Of a DNA stretch of 64,000 nt, positions 33,611-42,277 are shown piece after piece (position 1 is the stretch's first letter; every line of letters begins with the position of its first letter). A model generated the notes under the pieces. It did no database searches. It was not told the origin of the DNA and worked only from the letters and a program-made list of their open reading frames with translations. The stretch comes from Streptomyces sp. NBC_00510. GTDB lineage: Bacteria; Actinomycetota; Actinomycetes; Streptomycetales; Streptomycetaceae. The stretch covers positions 4,349,501-4,413,500 of the forward strand of contig CP107851.1 of assembly GCA_036013505.1 (NCBI GenBank), written 5' to 3'. The translations under genes were made by a program, and so were the position numbers.

Positions 33611-34747
33611 TTACGTACCCACGTAGACGCGCGGCACCCGGGTCCCGATCCGAGTGACGATCTCGTATGCGATGGTGCCCGCCGCCCGTGCCCAGTCCTC
33701 GGCGGTCGGCTCACCGCGGTCACCAGGGCCGAACAGTACTGCCTCGTCACCCGCGTCGGCGCCGTCGCCCCCGAGGTCGACCACGAACTGGTCCATCGCC
33801 ACCCGCCCGGCGACCGTCCGCCACTTGCCCGCCACCAGCACCGGGCCGGTGCCCGAGGCGTGCCGCGGGATGCCGTCGGCGTACCCGACGGGCACCAGGG
33901 CGAGGGTCGTCTCGCCGGGCGTCGTGTAGTGGTGCCCGTACGAGACCCCGTGGCCGCCGGGGACGCGCTTGGCCGAGGCCAGTCGCGCCGACAGCGTCAT
34001 CACCGGGCGCAGCCCGAAGTCGGCCGGGCCGCCGACCTGCGGGACCGGCGAGATCCCGTACATCGCCACCCCGGTCCTGACCAGGTCGAAGTGCGCCTCG
34101 GGCAGGGTCAGCGTGGCCGGGGAGTTCGCCATGTGCCGGACCTCGGGGCGCAACCCGGCGCGCTCCGCGGTCTCCAAGGCGCTGTGGAAGACGGCGAGCT
34201 GCGCCGCGATGGAGGGGTGGCCGGGCTCGTCGGCGCACGCGAAGTGCGACCACAGCCCGGTGACCTTGACCAGGCCCTCGGTCTCGGCGGCGCGGGCGGC
34301 GGCGACGAGGTCGGGCCACTCCGCGGGCTGGGCGCCGTTGCGGCCCAGGCCCGTGTCGGCCTTCAGCTGGACGCGCGCGGTCCGGCCCGCGGCCGCGGCG
34401 GCCTCCGAGACCTCGCGCAGCGCCCACAGCGCGCTGACCGTCACGTCGACGTCCGCCTCCACGGCGGCCCGCCAGGGCCCTCCCGGCGTCCACAGCCAGC
34501 ACAGCACGGGGGCCGTGATCCCGGCTGCGCGCAGGGCCAGCGCCTCGTCGGGCGTCGCCGTGCCGAGCCAGCCCGCGCCCGCCTCGAGGGCGGCCCGGGC
34601 ACACGGCACCATCCCGTGGCCGTAGGCGTCCGCCTTGACCACGGCCATCAGCCCGGAGCGGGGCGCGCGGGCGCGCAGCGCCGCGACGTTGGACCGCAGG
34701 GCGGCGAGGTCGATCGTGGCCTGGGCGCGCAGATTCGTCTCATCCAT
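33611..34747 (-). CDS. alr: Alanine racemase
   Basis: 378 residues from ATG 34747. PLP enzyme converting L-Ala to D-Ala for peptidoglycan. The PLP Lys38 is in MAVVKADAYGHG, and the second-subunit catalytic Tyr is in HGVSYGHHYTTPGETTLALV. VRTGVAMYGISP and VAMDQFVVDLG complete the family signature. The frame is open further upstream but the family N-terminus (RAQATIDLAALRSNVAALRA) fixes the start. The L,D-transpeptidase gene is 35 bp upstream on the same strand. Confidence 0.96.
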   Translation of the reverse strand: MDETNLRAQATIDLAALRSNVAALRARAPRSGLMAVVKADAYGHGMVPCARAALEAGAGWLGTATPDEALALRAAGITAPVLCWLWTPGGPWRAAVEADVDVTVSALWALREVSEAAAAAGRTARVQLKADTGLGRNGAQPAEWPDLVAAARAAETEGLVKVTGLWSHFACADEPGHPSIAAQLAVFHSALETAERAGLRPEVRHMANSPATLTLPEAHFDLVRTGVAMYGISPVPQVGGPADFGLRPVMTLSARLASAKRVPGGHGVSYGHHYTTPGETTLALVPVGYADGIPRHASGTGPVLVAGKWRTVAGRVAMDQFVVDLGGDGADAGDEAVLFGPGDRGEPTAEDWARAAGTIAYEIVTRIGTRVPRVYVGT

Positions 34748-34782
34748 CGCGCCCAGTGTCTCAGGCCGGCCCTGTGCCGCCG

Positions 34783-35790
34783 TCACGTGGCGGGTTTCCT
34801 GCCCCACACGTACACCGCCTCCTGGAGCTTCAGGACGTTCCACAGCAGGCGCGCGTTGCGGTTGGACAGGTTGATGCAGCCGTGCGATCCGGGCGCCTTG
34901 TAGACGCTCCCGGGAGTGGCGTGCATCGCCTGGCCGCCGCTGAAGAACTGGCTGTAGGGCATCGGCGCGTCGTAGATGTCGGAGACATGGTCCTTGTGGC
35001 GCCAGAAGACGGAGAAACGGCCGGTGCGGGTGAGGTAACCGGTACGGCCGCTGCGGATGGCGACCGGGCCGAAGACGACCTTGGTGCTGCTGCTCTGCAC
35101 CCACAACAGCTGGCGGTTGAGGTCGATGCAGACGATGCGCTTGCCCCGGGCCGGGGCCGGGCACCGGCGGGAGGCGTTCGGGCCCTTCCTGGTGGCCTCG
35201 TCGAGGCGGAGGTACCCCCAGGTGGTGGGGCCCGCGAAGCCGGTGGCGGGGACGATGCCCCTGGACTTCTGGTAGCGGCGGATCTCCGCGCAGTCGGCCG
35301 CGGACTGCCTGCCGTTCACGCGCAGCCGCAGCCGCTTCTCGACCTCGCGCTGGTAGGGGCCGGTGAAGGACGTGCAGTACTCGGCGGGCCGCGGGTTCCC
35401 CCCGTCGTCCTCGTCCTCGTCGTAGTACGGGTCCTCGTCCTCCTCCTCGGCTGCCCGTTCCTTCTCGAACGTGCGGGCCCGCTCGACGTCCTCGGCCGGC
35501 ACGAACTCCACCAACTGCGGATCCACCCAGTCCTCGCCCTCGTCCTCGGAGGGCACGGCGCTGCGTGTGGGCCCGGTCGGCGACACGCCGATCGTGCGGG
35601 GCAGGGCGCCCTGGTCGGGGGTGTCGACCTGCCGGGAGGCGGCCGGGCCGAAGGGGACCCCGGGGACGAGCCGGTCGACCGGCACCGGCCAGTCGTCGTC
35701 CGCGGCGGCCGTCGTGTGCACACCGAGTGCGGCAAGGGCGACCACTGCCGCGGTGAGCAGCCGGGCCCTGCTTCTGGCATACGTTCCCAT
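34783..35790 (-). CDS. L,D-transpeptidase (YkuD domain) with acidic linker
   Basis: 335 residues from ATG 35790 (GTG 35796 also possible). A signal peptide covers about 1-30 (LLTAAVVALAALGVHTTAAA). A linker of about 100 residues ends in a strongly acidic run (EEEDEDPYYDEDEDDGG). A peptidoglycan-binding-1-like domain follows (AADCAEIRRYQKSRGIVPAT), then the YkuD domain with catalytic Cys305 in GSHGCINLSN and the His upstream in QAMHATPGSVYKA. It makes 3-3 cross-links or attaches proteins to peptidoglycan outside the membrane. It is next to alr, so both serve wall synthesis. Confidence 0.9.
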   Translation of the reverse strand: MGTYARSRARLLTAAVVALAALGVHTTAAADDDWPVPVDRLVPGVPFGPAASRQVDTPDQGALPRTIGVSPTGPTRSAVPSEDEGEDWVDPQLVEFVPAEDVERARTFEKERAAEEEDEDPYYDEDEDDGGNPRPAEYCTSFTGPYQREVEKRLRLRVNGRQSAADCAEIRRYQKSRGIVPATGFAGPTTWGYLRLDEATRKGPNASRRCPAPARGKRIVCIDLNRQLLWVQSSSTKVVFGPVAIRSGRTGYLTRTGRFSVFWRHKDHVSDIYDAPMPYSQFFSGGQAMHATPGSVYKAPGSHGCINLSNRNARLLWNVLKLQEAVYVWGRKPAT

Positions 35791-35874
35791 GAACACACAA
35801 ATTGACGTGCGGCCGCCCGGCGGAACGCCACGTCGGCGGACTCCACCCGTTTCGCCCAGTTGATTGACGGCGGT

Positions 35875-37347
35875 TCAGGACCTGATGTCGCGCCAGGCGT
35901 CGGGAAGGGCGGCGGCCACATCGTGCGCGGCGATCGGCGCGCCCACCGGGCCCGCGGCGACCCGCGCCGACAGACCGTGCAGGTAGGCGCCGACGGAGGC
36001 CGCGTCGCGCGGGGCGAGCCCGGCGGCCAGCAGGGACCCGGTGATACCGGAGAGCACGTCACCGCTGCCGGCCGTGGCCAGCCAGGACGTCCCCGTGGGG
36101 TTGACCCGGACCGGCACCCCGGACTCCGGGGACGCGACGAGCGTCGTGGAGCCCTTCAGCAGCGCCGTCGCGCCGAACGCGTCGGCCAGCCGCCGCACAT
36201 GGTCCAGCCGCGCCGCCTCCACCTCCTCGCGGGCCACACCGAGCAGCGCCGCCGCCTCCCCCGCGTGCGGGGTCAGCACGGTGCCCGCGGCGCGGGAGCG
36301 CACCACGGCCCGGTCCAGCAGCCGCAGGCCGTCCGCGTCGACGAGCACGGGCACGTCCGAGGCGAGCACGTCGTCCACCGAGCGCCGCGCCTCCGGCCCG
36401 TCGCCCAGCCCCGGGCCCACCACCCAGGCCTGCACCCGTCCGGCCTTGTGCGGCGGCCCGGCCGACACCAGCGTCTCCGGGAAGCGGGCCAGCACGGCCC
36501 GCGCCCCCGGGCCCACGTACCGCACTGCCCCCGCGCCGGCCCGCAACGCCCCCGCCACCGCGAGCACGGCGGCCCCGGGGTAGCGCTCCGAGCCCGCGAC
36601 GACGCCGACCACGCCACGCCGGTACTTGTCGCTCTCGGCGTCCGGGCCCGGCAGGAGCGCGGCGACGTCGGCGTGCTGCAGCGCCTCCAGGTCGGGCGGG
36701 GTGCCGTCCAGGCAGGGGCCGAGGCCGATGTCGACCAGGCGCAGGGCGCCGGCGTGCCCGGCGGCCGGGTCCACGAGCAGGCCCGGCTTGTACGTCCCGA
36801 ACGTCACCGTCATGTCGGCCCGCACCGCCGCGCCCCGGACCTCGCCGCTGTCGGCGTCCACCCCGCTGGGGAGGTCCACGGCGACCACGACCGCCCGGGA
36901 CGCGTGCGCGGCCTCCGCCAGCGGCACCGCCTCGGGGCGCAGCCCGCCCTTGCCCCCGATGCCCACGATGCCGTCCAGCACGAGGTCGGCACGGTGGATC
37001 AGGGCCACCGCGTCCACGTCGTCCGGGGCGACCGCACGGCCGCCCGCGGCACGCAGGGCCGCCAGGCCACCGCGGTGCGCCTTCTGCGGCGCCACCAGGA
37101 CGGCGGTCACCCCCGCCCCGCGCCGCGCCAGGCGCGCCCCCGCGTACAGCGCGTCGCCGCCGTTGTCCCCGCTCCCGGCCAGCACGACGACGCGGGCCGC
37201 GTAGACCCCGCCCCCGGTGCCGAGCGCGTTCGCGCACGCGGCCGCCAGCCCGGCCGCCGCCCGCTGCATCAGGGCCCCCTCCGGGACCCGCGCCATGAGC
37301 GCCCGCTCCGCCGCCCGTACGGTCTCCACGCTGTACGCCACCCGCAT
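35875..37347 (-). CDS. nnr: Bifunctional NAD(P)HX epimerase/dehydratase
   Basis: 490 residues from ATG 37347. The N-terminal YjeF_N epimerase (about 1-215) has AYSVETVRAAERALMARVPE, VLAGSGDNGGDALYAGARL and DGIVGIGGKGGL. The C-terminal YjeF_C dehydratase (about 225-490) has KYRRGVVGVVAGSERYPGAA, VLTPHAGEAAALLG, and WLATAGSGDVLSGITGSLLA. Together they repair hydrated NADH/NADPH using ATP or ADP. It is full length for the fused form. Upstream, on its 5' side, lies the repeat-rich gap 37348-38111. Confidence 0.94.
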   Translation of the reverse strand: MRVAYSVETVRAAERALMARVPEGALMQRAAAGLAAACANALGTGGGVYAARVVVLAGSGDNGGDALYAGARLARRGAGVTAVLVAPQKAHRGGLAALRAAGGRAVAPDDVDAVALIHRADLVLDGIVGIGGKGGLRPEAVPLAEAAHASRAVVVAVDLPSGVDADSGEVRGAAVRADMTVTFGTYKPGLLVDPAAGHAGALRLVDIGLGPCLDGTPPDLEALQHADVAALLPGPDAESDKYRRGVVGVVAGSERYPGAAVLAVAGALRAGAGAVRYVGPGARAVLARFPETLVSAGPPHKAGRVQAWVVGPGLGDGPEARRSVDDVLASDVPVLVDADGLRLLDRAVVRSRAAGTVLTPHAGEAAALLGVAREEVEAARLDHVRRLADAFGATALLKGSTTLVASPESGVPVRVNPTGTSWLATAGSGDVLSGITGSLLAAGLAPRDAASVGAYLHGLSARVAAGPVGAPIAAHDVAAALPDAWRDIRS

Positions 37348-37411
37348 GCGGCCATGTTCCCACCGGGCGCGCATTGTTGCGCGCGGTCCTTGTGACAGCG
37401 CGGTTGTGGTT

Positions 37412-37645
37412 GCGGCCGGTTGTCGCGTGCGGGTCCGCTGCGCCTGCGGCGGGCGTCCACCCGCCCGCCCTCCCGATTGCCCGGCGCGGTTGGTGCGGGC
37501 GTCGCGCGTTCGTGGTGGGCCGGGGGCGGGGCCTCCGGGGCTGGGCATTCTGTACCGCATATTTATGTGCATGGCGGGCACCTGCTCTTGCTGCCCCGGA
37601 TGCCGCACAACAAATACACGTCAGCGTCCAGAACGCCCACCCCTA
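37412..37645 (+). repeat. Left arm of a diverged inverted repeat
   Basis: Shares with the reverse complement of 37811-38068, in the same order, these blocks: GCGGGTCC(G)-GCGCCTGCGGCGGGC, GTGGTGGGCCGGGGGCGGGG followed by CCTCCGGGGCTG, GTGCATGGCGGGC, GCCGCACA, and CAGCGTCCAGAAC. Spacers differ in length and sequence, so the two arms have drifted or the element is mosaic. Confidence 0.75.
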
Positions 37646-37790
37646 CGACCCCGCCCCCTCCGTATCGCGGGCGACCAACGGCCGGTGGAGGGTGAGAAGG
37701 CGGTCCCGGGGCGGCCGCACGTGCCCTCATGACCCCCCACCGGCCGTCAGTCGCCCAGCGAAATGGAGGGGGCGGGGGAGTTGGGGGCAC

Positions 37791-37814
37791 CCCCGGCCGA
37801 AGGCTGGGGGAGGG
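37791..37814 (+). repeat. 24-nt hairpin unit, copy 1
   Basis: CCCCGGCCGAAGGCTGGGGG followed by AGGG. It folds into a C-rich/G-rich stem with a GAA loop. An identical copy in the same orientation is at 37984-38007. Units with GGCCGAAGGC cores between C and G tracts are common intergenic elements in Streptomyces, as I recall. Confidence 0.75.
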
Positions 37815-38068
37815 TGGATGTTCTGGACGCTGCGGGATATTTGTGTGCGGCAGAGACGGCACAACGGCTACCGCCCGCCATGCACGAAAATATGCCAGTC
37901 CAGGACGTGCAGCCCCGGAGGCCCCGCCCCCGGCCCACCACGCACGCCGCGAGGCGGTCACTGACCGTGCCGGATGGGGGTCCCCCCGGCCGAAGGCTGG
38001 GGGAGGGCGGGAGGGCGGGAGAACAGCCCGCCGCAGGCGCAACGGACCCGCACACAACAACCGGCCCG
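37811..38068 (-). repeat. Right arm of the diverged inverted repeat
   Basis: Reverse-complement partner of 37412-37645. It contains one extra insertion around 37965-38025 that includes the second 24-nt hairpin unit, which the left arm lacks. Confidence 0.75.
37984..38007 (+). repeat. 24-nt hairpin unit, copy 2
   Basis: Identical to 37791-37814 over 24 nt and in the same orientation, 193 bp apart. Confidence 0.75.
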
Positions 38069-38111
38069 CACAGAACGCACCCGGGCCCCACGGAACGTAC
38101 CCCGGACGGGG

Positions 38112-38480
38112 TCAGCCCTCGGCGATGACCACCGCGGACGCGACCCCCGCGTCGTGGCTGAGCGAGACGTGGAACGTCCGCACCCCCAACTGCTCGGCCC
38201 GCGCCGCCACCGTCCCCCGGACGATGAGCCGCGGCTGCCCCGAATCCTCCGTGACGACCTCCGCGTCCGACCAGTGCAGCCCCCCGGGCGCCCCCAGCGC
38301 CTTCGCGACCGCCTCCTTCGCGGCGAACCGCGCCGCGAGGGAGGCGCCGCCCCGGCGGGCCCCACTGGGGAGGTGGAGCTCGCCGGGGAGGAAGAGCCGC
38401 TCGGCCAGGCCGGGGGTGCGCTCCAGGGACTGCTCGAAGCGGTCGATCTCGGCGACGTCGATGCCCACCCCGATGATCAC
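38112..38480 (-). CDS. acpS: Holo-acyl-carrier-protein synthase AcpS
   Basis: 122 residues. It transfers 4'-phosphopantetheine from CoA to Ser of acyl carrier protein. The Mg2+ site is Asp8 in MIIGVGIDVAEIDRFE and Glu56 in AARFAAKEAVAKALG. HVSLSHDAGVASAVVI is the C-terminal signature. Size is normal for AcpS. It follows glmS by 7 bp on the same strand, so glmS-acpS form one transcript that may continue toward nnr across the repeat gap. Confidence 0.95.
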   Translation of the reverse strand: MIIGVGIDVAEIDRFEQSLERTPGLAERLFLPGELHLPSGARRGGASLAARFAAKEAVAKALGAPGGLHWSDAEVVTEDSGQPRLIVRGTVAARAEQLGVRTFHVSLSHDAGVASAVVIAEG

Positions 38481-38487
38481 GGCGTGC

Positions 38488-40335
38488 TCACTCGACCGTG
38501 ACGGACTTCGCGAGGTTCCGCGGCTGGTCCACCTCGTTGCCGCGGGCCGTGGCCAGTTCGCACGCGAAGACCTGCAGCGGCACGGTCGCGACCAGCGGCT
38601 GCAGCAGCGTCGGGGTCTGCGGCACCCGCACCAGGTGGTCGGCGTAGGGGACGACGGACTCGTCGCCCTCCTCCGCGATGACGATGGTGCGTGCGCCGCG
38701 GGCCCGGATCTCCTGGATGTTGGAGACGATCTTGTCGTGCAGCACCGAGCGCCCGCGCGGCGACGGCACGACCACGACGACGGGGAGGTCCTCCTCGATC
38801 AGCGCGATGGGGCCGTGCTTGAGCTCGCCGGCGGCGAAGCCCTCGGCGTGCATGTAGGCGAGCTCCTTGAGCTTGAGCGCGCCCTCCAGGGCGACGGGGT
38901 AGCCCACGTGGCGGCCGAGGAAGAGGACGGTGTTCTTGTCCTTGAGGGACCGGGCCAGTTCACGGACCGGCTCCATGGTCTCCAGGACCTGCTCGACCTG
39001 ACGGGAGATCTGGGAGAGCTCGCGGATGACGGCGAGGATCTCGTCGCCCCACTTCGTGCCGCGCACCTGGCCCAGGTAGAGGGCGACGAGGTAGCAGGCG
39101 ACGACCTGGGTAAGGAACGCCTTCGTGGAGGCGACGGCGACCTCGGGGCCGGCGTGCGTGTAGAGCACGGCGTCGGACTCGCGCGGGATGGTGGAGCCGT
39201 TGGTGTTGCAGATGGCCAGCACCTTGGAGCCCTGTTCGCGGGCGTGCCGCAGGGCCATGAGGGTGTCCATGGTCTCGCCGGACTGGCTGATGGCGACCAC
39301 CAGGCTGCGCGGGGCCAGGATCGGGTCGCGGTAGCGGAACTCGCTGGCGAGCTCCACCTCGCAGGGGATGCGGGTCCAGTGCTCGATCGCGTACTTGGCG
39401 ATCATTCCGGCGTGGAAGGCGGTGCCGCAGGCGACGATGACGATCTTGTCGACCTCGCGCAGCACGGAGGCCGGGATCCGTACCTCGTCGAGGGTCAGCA
39501 GGCCGCTCGCGTCGATCCGGCCCAGCAGCGTGTCGGCGACGGCCTTGGGCTGCTCGGCGATCTCCTTGAGCATGAAGTAGTCGTAGCCGCCCTTCTCGGC
39601 GGCGGAGGCGTCCCAGTCGATGTGGTACGGCCGGACGTCGGCGGGCTTGCCCTCGAAGTCGGTGACGGTGACGCCCTCGCGGCGCAGCTCCACGACCTGG
39701 TCCTGGCCGAGCTCGATGGCCTCGCGGGTGTACGCGATGAAGGCCGCGACGTCGGAGGCGAGGAAGTTCTCGCCGTCGCCGACGCCCACGACGAGCGGGG
39801 AGTTGCGGCGGGCGCCGACCACGACGTCCGGCGCGTCGGCGTGGACGGCCACCAGGGTGAAGGCGCCGTCGAGGCGGCCGCAGACCTGGCGCATGGCCTC
39901 GGCGAGGTCCCCGGTGGAGGAGTAGGCCTCGGCGAGGAGGTGGGAGACGACCTCGGTGTCGGTCTCGGAGAGCAGGTCGTGGCCGCGCTCGGCGAGTTCG
40001 GCGCGCAGGGCGGCGAAGTTCTCGATGATGCCGTTGTGGACGACGGCGACCCGGCCCGCGTTGTCCAGGTGCGGGTGCGCGTTGGCGTCCGTGGGGCCGC
40101 CGTGGGTGGCCCAGCGGGTGTGCCCGATCCCGGCGGGGCCGCTCGGCAGCGGACGCTCGTCCAGCAGCTTCTCGAGGTTGGCGAGCTTGCCGGCCTTCTT
40201 GGCCGCGGCGAGCCCGCCGTCGGCGAGGACGGCGACACCCGCCGAGTCGTATCCCCGGTACTCGAGCCGCTTCAGACCCGCGATGACGACGTCGAGGGCG
40301 GACTGACCGCCCACGTATCCAACGATTCCGCACAT
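38488..40335 (-). CDS. glmS: Glutamine-fructose-6-phosphate aminotransferase
   Basis: 615 residues from ATG 40335, fixed by the family N-terminus MCGIVGYVGGQSALDVVI where Cys2 becomes the N-terminal glutaminase nucleophile. N-terminal Ntn glutaminase domain (1-240) with GHTRWATHGGPTDANAHPH; two SIS domains (about 290-605) with ISQSGETMDTL and ICNTNGSTIPRESD. It makes glucosamine-6-phosphate, the entry to UDP-GlcNAc. The next step, GlmM, is encoded at 46174-47532. I see no glmS ribozyme in the leader, as expected outside Firmicutes. Confidence 0.97.
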   Translation of the reverse strand: MCGIVGYVGGQSALDVVIAGLKRLEYRGYDSAGVAVLADGGLAAAKKAGKLANLEKLLDERPLPSGPAGIGHTRWATHGGPTDANAHPHLDNAGRVAVVHNGIIENFAALRAELAERGHDLLSETDTEVVSHLLAEAYSSTGDLAEAMRQVCGRLDGAFTLVAVHADAPDVVVGARRNSPLVVGVGDGENFLASDVAAFIAYTREAIELGQDQVVELRREGVTVTDFEGKPADVRPYHIDWDASAAEKGGYDYFMLKEIAEQPKAVADTLLGRIDASGLLTLDEVRIPASVLREVDKIVIVACGTAFHAGMIAKYAIEHWTRIPCEVELASEFRYRDPILAPRSLVVAISQSGETMDTLMALRHAREQGSKVLAICNTNGSTIPRESDAVLYTHAGPEVAVASTKAFLTQVVACYLVALYLGQVRGTKWGDEILAVIRELSQISRQVEQVLETMEPVRELARSLKDKNTVLFLGRHVGYPVALEGALKLKELAYMHAEGFAAGELKHGPIALIEEDLPVVVVVPSPRGRSVLHDKIVSNIQEIRARGARTIVIAEEGDESVVPYADHLVRVPQTPTLLQPLVATVPLQVFACELATARGNEVDQPRNLAKSVTVE

Positions 40336-40539
40336 GTGCCGTAGCCTACGGTCCGACTGGCGCCCGGACCTGCCGGAGCTTGCCCGGAATCGGAATTTCC
40401 CACGGGCACGAACCCTTGGTGCGCCGGGCCGTTGCGCCGCGATGTCACCCGGCGGTGGTCGGGCTCGATCTCGACGGGCCCGCCCCGAGATCCACACGCG
40501 GGGTTCGGGGAGGATCTTCCGGGACGGCGGTGCCGTGCG

Positions 40540-40932
40540 TCACACCGCCTGCCCACCGACCGCTTCGGCCCCGGGCCGGACCATGATCATGCGGGAGACC
40601 ATGAAGGTGATCGGCACGGCCGCTCCCGAGGCGATCAGCGGCGCGAACCAGCTCCCCAGACGCAGCACGTCGACCAACAGGTAGAGACCTCCGGTGGTGA
40701 TCACGAAGTTGGCCGCGTTGGTGAGCGGGAAGAGCAGGAAAGTGCGCCAGCTCGGCCGGGTCCGGTAGGTGAACCAGGTCGTCAGGAAATACGAAACGAT
40801 CATGCTGAGCGCAAAGGCCAGGATGTGCGCCGCCACGTAGGGCAGCCGCAGCAGAAACAACAGGTACAGGCCGTAGTAGACGCCGGTGTTGGCGACTCCC
40901 ACCAACCCGAACCGAATGAGCTGGCCGAGCAT
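40540..40932 (-). CDS. GtrA-family membrane protein
   Basis: 130 residues with four membrane helices. LIRFGLVGVANTGVYYGLYL and ILAFALSMIVSYFLTTWFTY are the GtrA/DPMS-like family hallmarks (F-x-x-V-G-x-x-N and the S-Y-x-x-N/T-x-x-W-F motif). GtrA proteins are thought to flip, or help flip, polyprenyl-phosphate-linked sugars to the outer face. The ATG overlaps the GT2 stop (TGATG), so the pair is coupled. With the GT2 (40932-41906) and the YfhO protein (42278-44839) it forms a three-part glycosylation set. Confidence 0.88.
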   Translation of the reverse strand: MLGQLIRFGLVGVANTGVYYGLYLLFLLRLPYVAAHILAFALSMIVSYFLTTWFTYRTRPSWRTFLLFPLTNAANFVITTGGLYLLVDVLRLGSWFAPLIASGAAVPITFMVSRMIMVRPGAEAVGGQAV

Positions 40933-41906
40933 CAGCCGACCAGTTCCTTCTGCACCTCCGACGCGTTCCGGCTCCCGGTCCGGGCGGAGGCGATATTGGT
41001 CGCCTTCACCAGATAGTGCGGGCGCCGCTTGACCTCGTAGTAAATTCGGCCAACATATTCACCGGCCACTCCCAGCATGACCATTTGTACACCCGACAGC
41101 GCCGTGATGACCACCACGAGCGTGACATATCCAGGAGTTCTCACTCCGTTCACCAGTGCGCCACCGACAATCCATGCGGCATACGCAAAAGCGACGGAAA
41201 GCAGCAGCATGCCGAGATACAGCGCGATGCGCAGCGGTTTGCTGTTGAAGGACAGCAGGCCGTCGAGTCCGTAGTTGAGCAGCTTGCCGAACGTCCACTT
41301 GCTGCGGCCCTCTTCGCGCACGGCGTTCTGGTACTCGAAAGTGGCGGTCGAGAATCCCACCCAGGCGAAGAGGCCCTTGGAGAAGCGGTTGTACTCGGTG
41401 AGCGCGAGCACCGCATCCGTCGCGCGGCGGGAGAGCATCCGGAAGTCACCGACCCCGTCGACCAGTTCCACGTCGACCAGGCGGTTGATGAGCCGGTAGT
41501 AGGCACGGGCGGCGATCGTCCGGGTAACCCGGTCGCCCTCCCTGGTTCGCTTGGCGATCACCTGGTCGTAACCGTCGGCATGCAGGTCGACCATGCGCCG
41601 TATGAGCTCGGGAGGGTGCTGCAGATCCGCATCCATGATCACGACGGCATCGCCCGAGGCGTGCTGCAGTCCCGCCAGCATGGCCGCCTCCTTGCCGAAG
41701 TTGCGGCTGAAGGAGACGAATCGCACGTGGCCGTCCCGGTTTCCCAGCTGCTCCAGGATGGAGAGGGTCCGATCCCGGCTTCCGTCGTCCACGTAGACGA
41801 TTTCGAAGTCATGGCCGATCATCGCGAGTTCCATGACCAGGTGATCATGGAAGCGCGCTATGACGTCCTCTTCGTTGAAGCAGGGAACCACGACGGATAT
41901 GAGCAT
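40932..41906 (-). CDS. GT2 polyprenyl-phosphate sugar synthase (GtrB/CsbB-like)
   Basis: 324 residues from ATG 41906. The catalytic domain begins MLISVVVPCFNEEDVIARFH, with YVDDGSRDRTLSIL, the MDADLQHPPELI metal site and FGKEAAMLAGLQHASGDAVV. Two C-terminal membrane helices (about 240-260 and 275-300) with a terminal YEVKRRPHYLV mark the GtrB/CsbB/ArnC-like subgroup, which makes undecaprenyl-phosphate-sugar at the inner face. The 3' half uses visibly more A/T in third codon positions than its neighbours, hinting at transfer. It is coupled to the GtrA gene and divergent from the YfhO gene. Confidence 0.92.
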   Translation of the reverse strand: MLISVVVPCFNEEDVIARFHDHLVMELAMIGHDFEIVYVDDGSRDRTLSILEQLGNRDGHVRFVSFSRNFGKEAAMLAGLQHASGDAVVIMDADLQHPPELIRRMVDLHADGYDQVIAKRTREGDRVTRTIAARAYYRLINRLVDVELVDGVGDFRMLSRRATDAVLALTEYNRFSKGLFAWVGFSTATFEYQNAVREEGRSKWTFGKLLNYGLDGLLSFNSKPLRIALYLGMLLLSVAFAYAAWIVGGALVNGVRTPGYVTLVVVITALSGVQMVMLGVAGEYVGRIYYEVKRRPHYLVKATNIASARTGSRNASEVQKELVG

Positions 41907-42277
41907 GCTTCTCGCTCCAAGCGTGCTACTAGGCCAAGTGCGCCGCGACCCTAACACGAGTCCATTGGCGGGGGCGGTGACGAATGCGGCCTGACGGACC
42001 GACAGGCTGCCCTGTATACCCGCCGAGGATGTGCCGTGGGTAACGACAACAAGTCCACTTACCGAACAATGGCATCGGCACCTTCGGCCGGCCCGGCACT
42101 CCGCACGCCGTCACCCTGCCACAGCACGACGTGGAGCGGGTTAGGCGGTTTAACTCGTGCTGCTAGCATCCCCGAGTTCAGTCCGATTTTCGGGCGATCA
42201 GTCCGGACTTCGTGCGTGCGCGCTCGCATTAGCGGCGCGCGTTATTCCGGGAGACCGTTCGGAGGGAAAGGGGCCAG
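41907..42277. other. Divergent promoter region, GT2-GtrA versus yfhO
   Basis: 371 bp with no credible gene and somewhat AT-richer than average. It must drive GT2-GtrA (minus) and yfhO (plus). A possible plus-strand promoter is given separately. Short inverted repeats such as CCGATTTTCGG (42184-42194) are visible but do not match an operator I know. Confidence 0.5.
42141..42169 (+). promoter_or_regulatory. Possible promoter of the yfhO-like gene
   Basis: TTAGGC (42141-42146), 17-bp spacer, TAGCAT (42164-42169), about 110 bp before the ATG at 42278. The -10 fits TAnnnT; the -35 is weak. Low-confidence visual call. Confidence 0.35.

Larger units (their letters stand above)
37348..38111. other. 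Repeat-rich gene-free region between nnr and acpS
   Basis: 764 bp. Almost all of it is covered by a diverged inverted repeat (arms 37412-37645 and 37811-38068) and two copies of a 24-nt hairpin unit (37791-37814 and 37984-38007). Open frames exist on both strands, but they are low-complexity Pro/Gly/Arg translations of the repeats and have no ribosome binding sites. It separates the 3' end of acpS from the 5' end of nnr, so it must hold the nnr promoter and the acpS terminator. Confidence 0.7.

Noticed and set aside
37374..38128. Several 60-200 codon frames in the nnr-acpS gap
   Set aside because: They are translations of repeats (PRPKAGGG-like, GPPG-rich) on both strands, without ribosome binding sites. 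Treated as non-coding repeats.
40336..40539. glmS ribozyme or riboswitch upstream of glmS
   Set aside because: No conserved ribozyme core is visible, and the element is essentially confined to Firmicutes and relatives.
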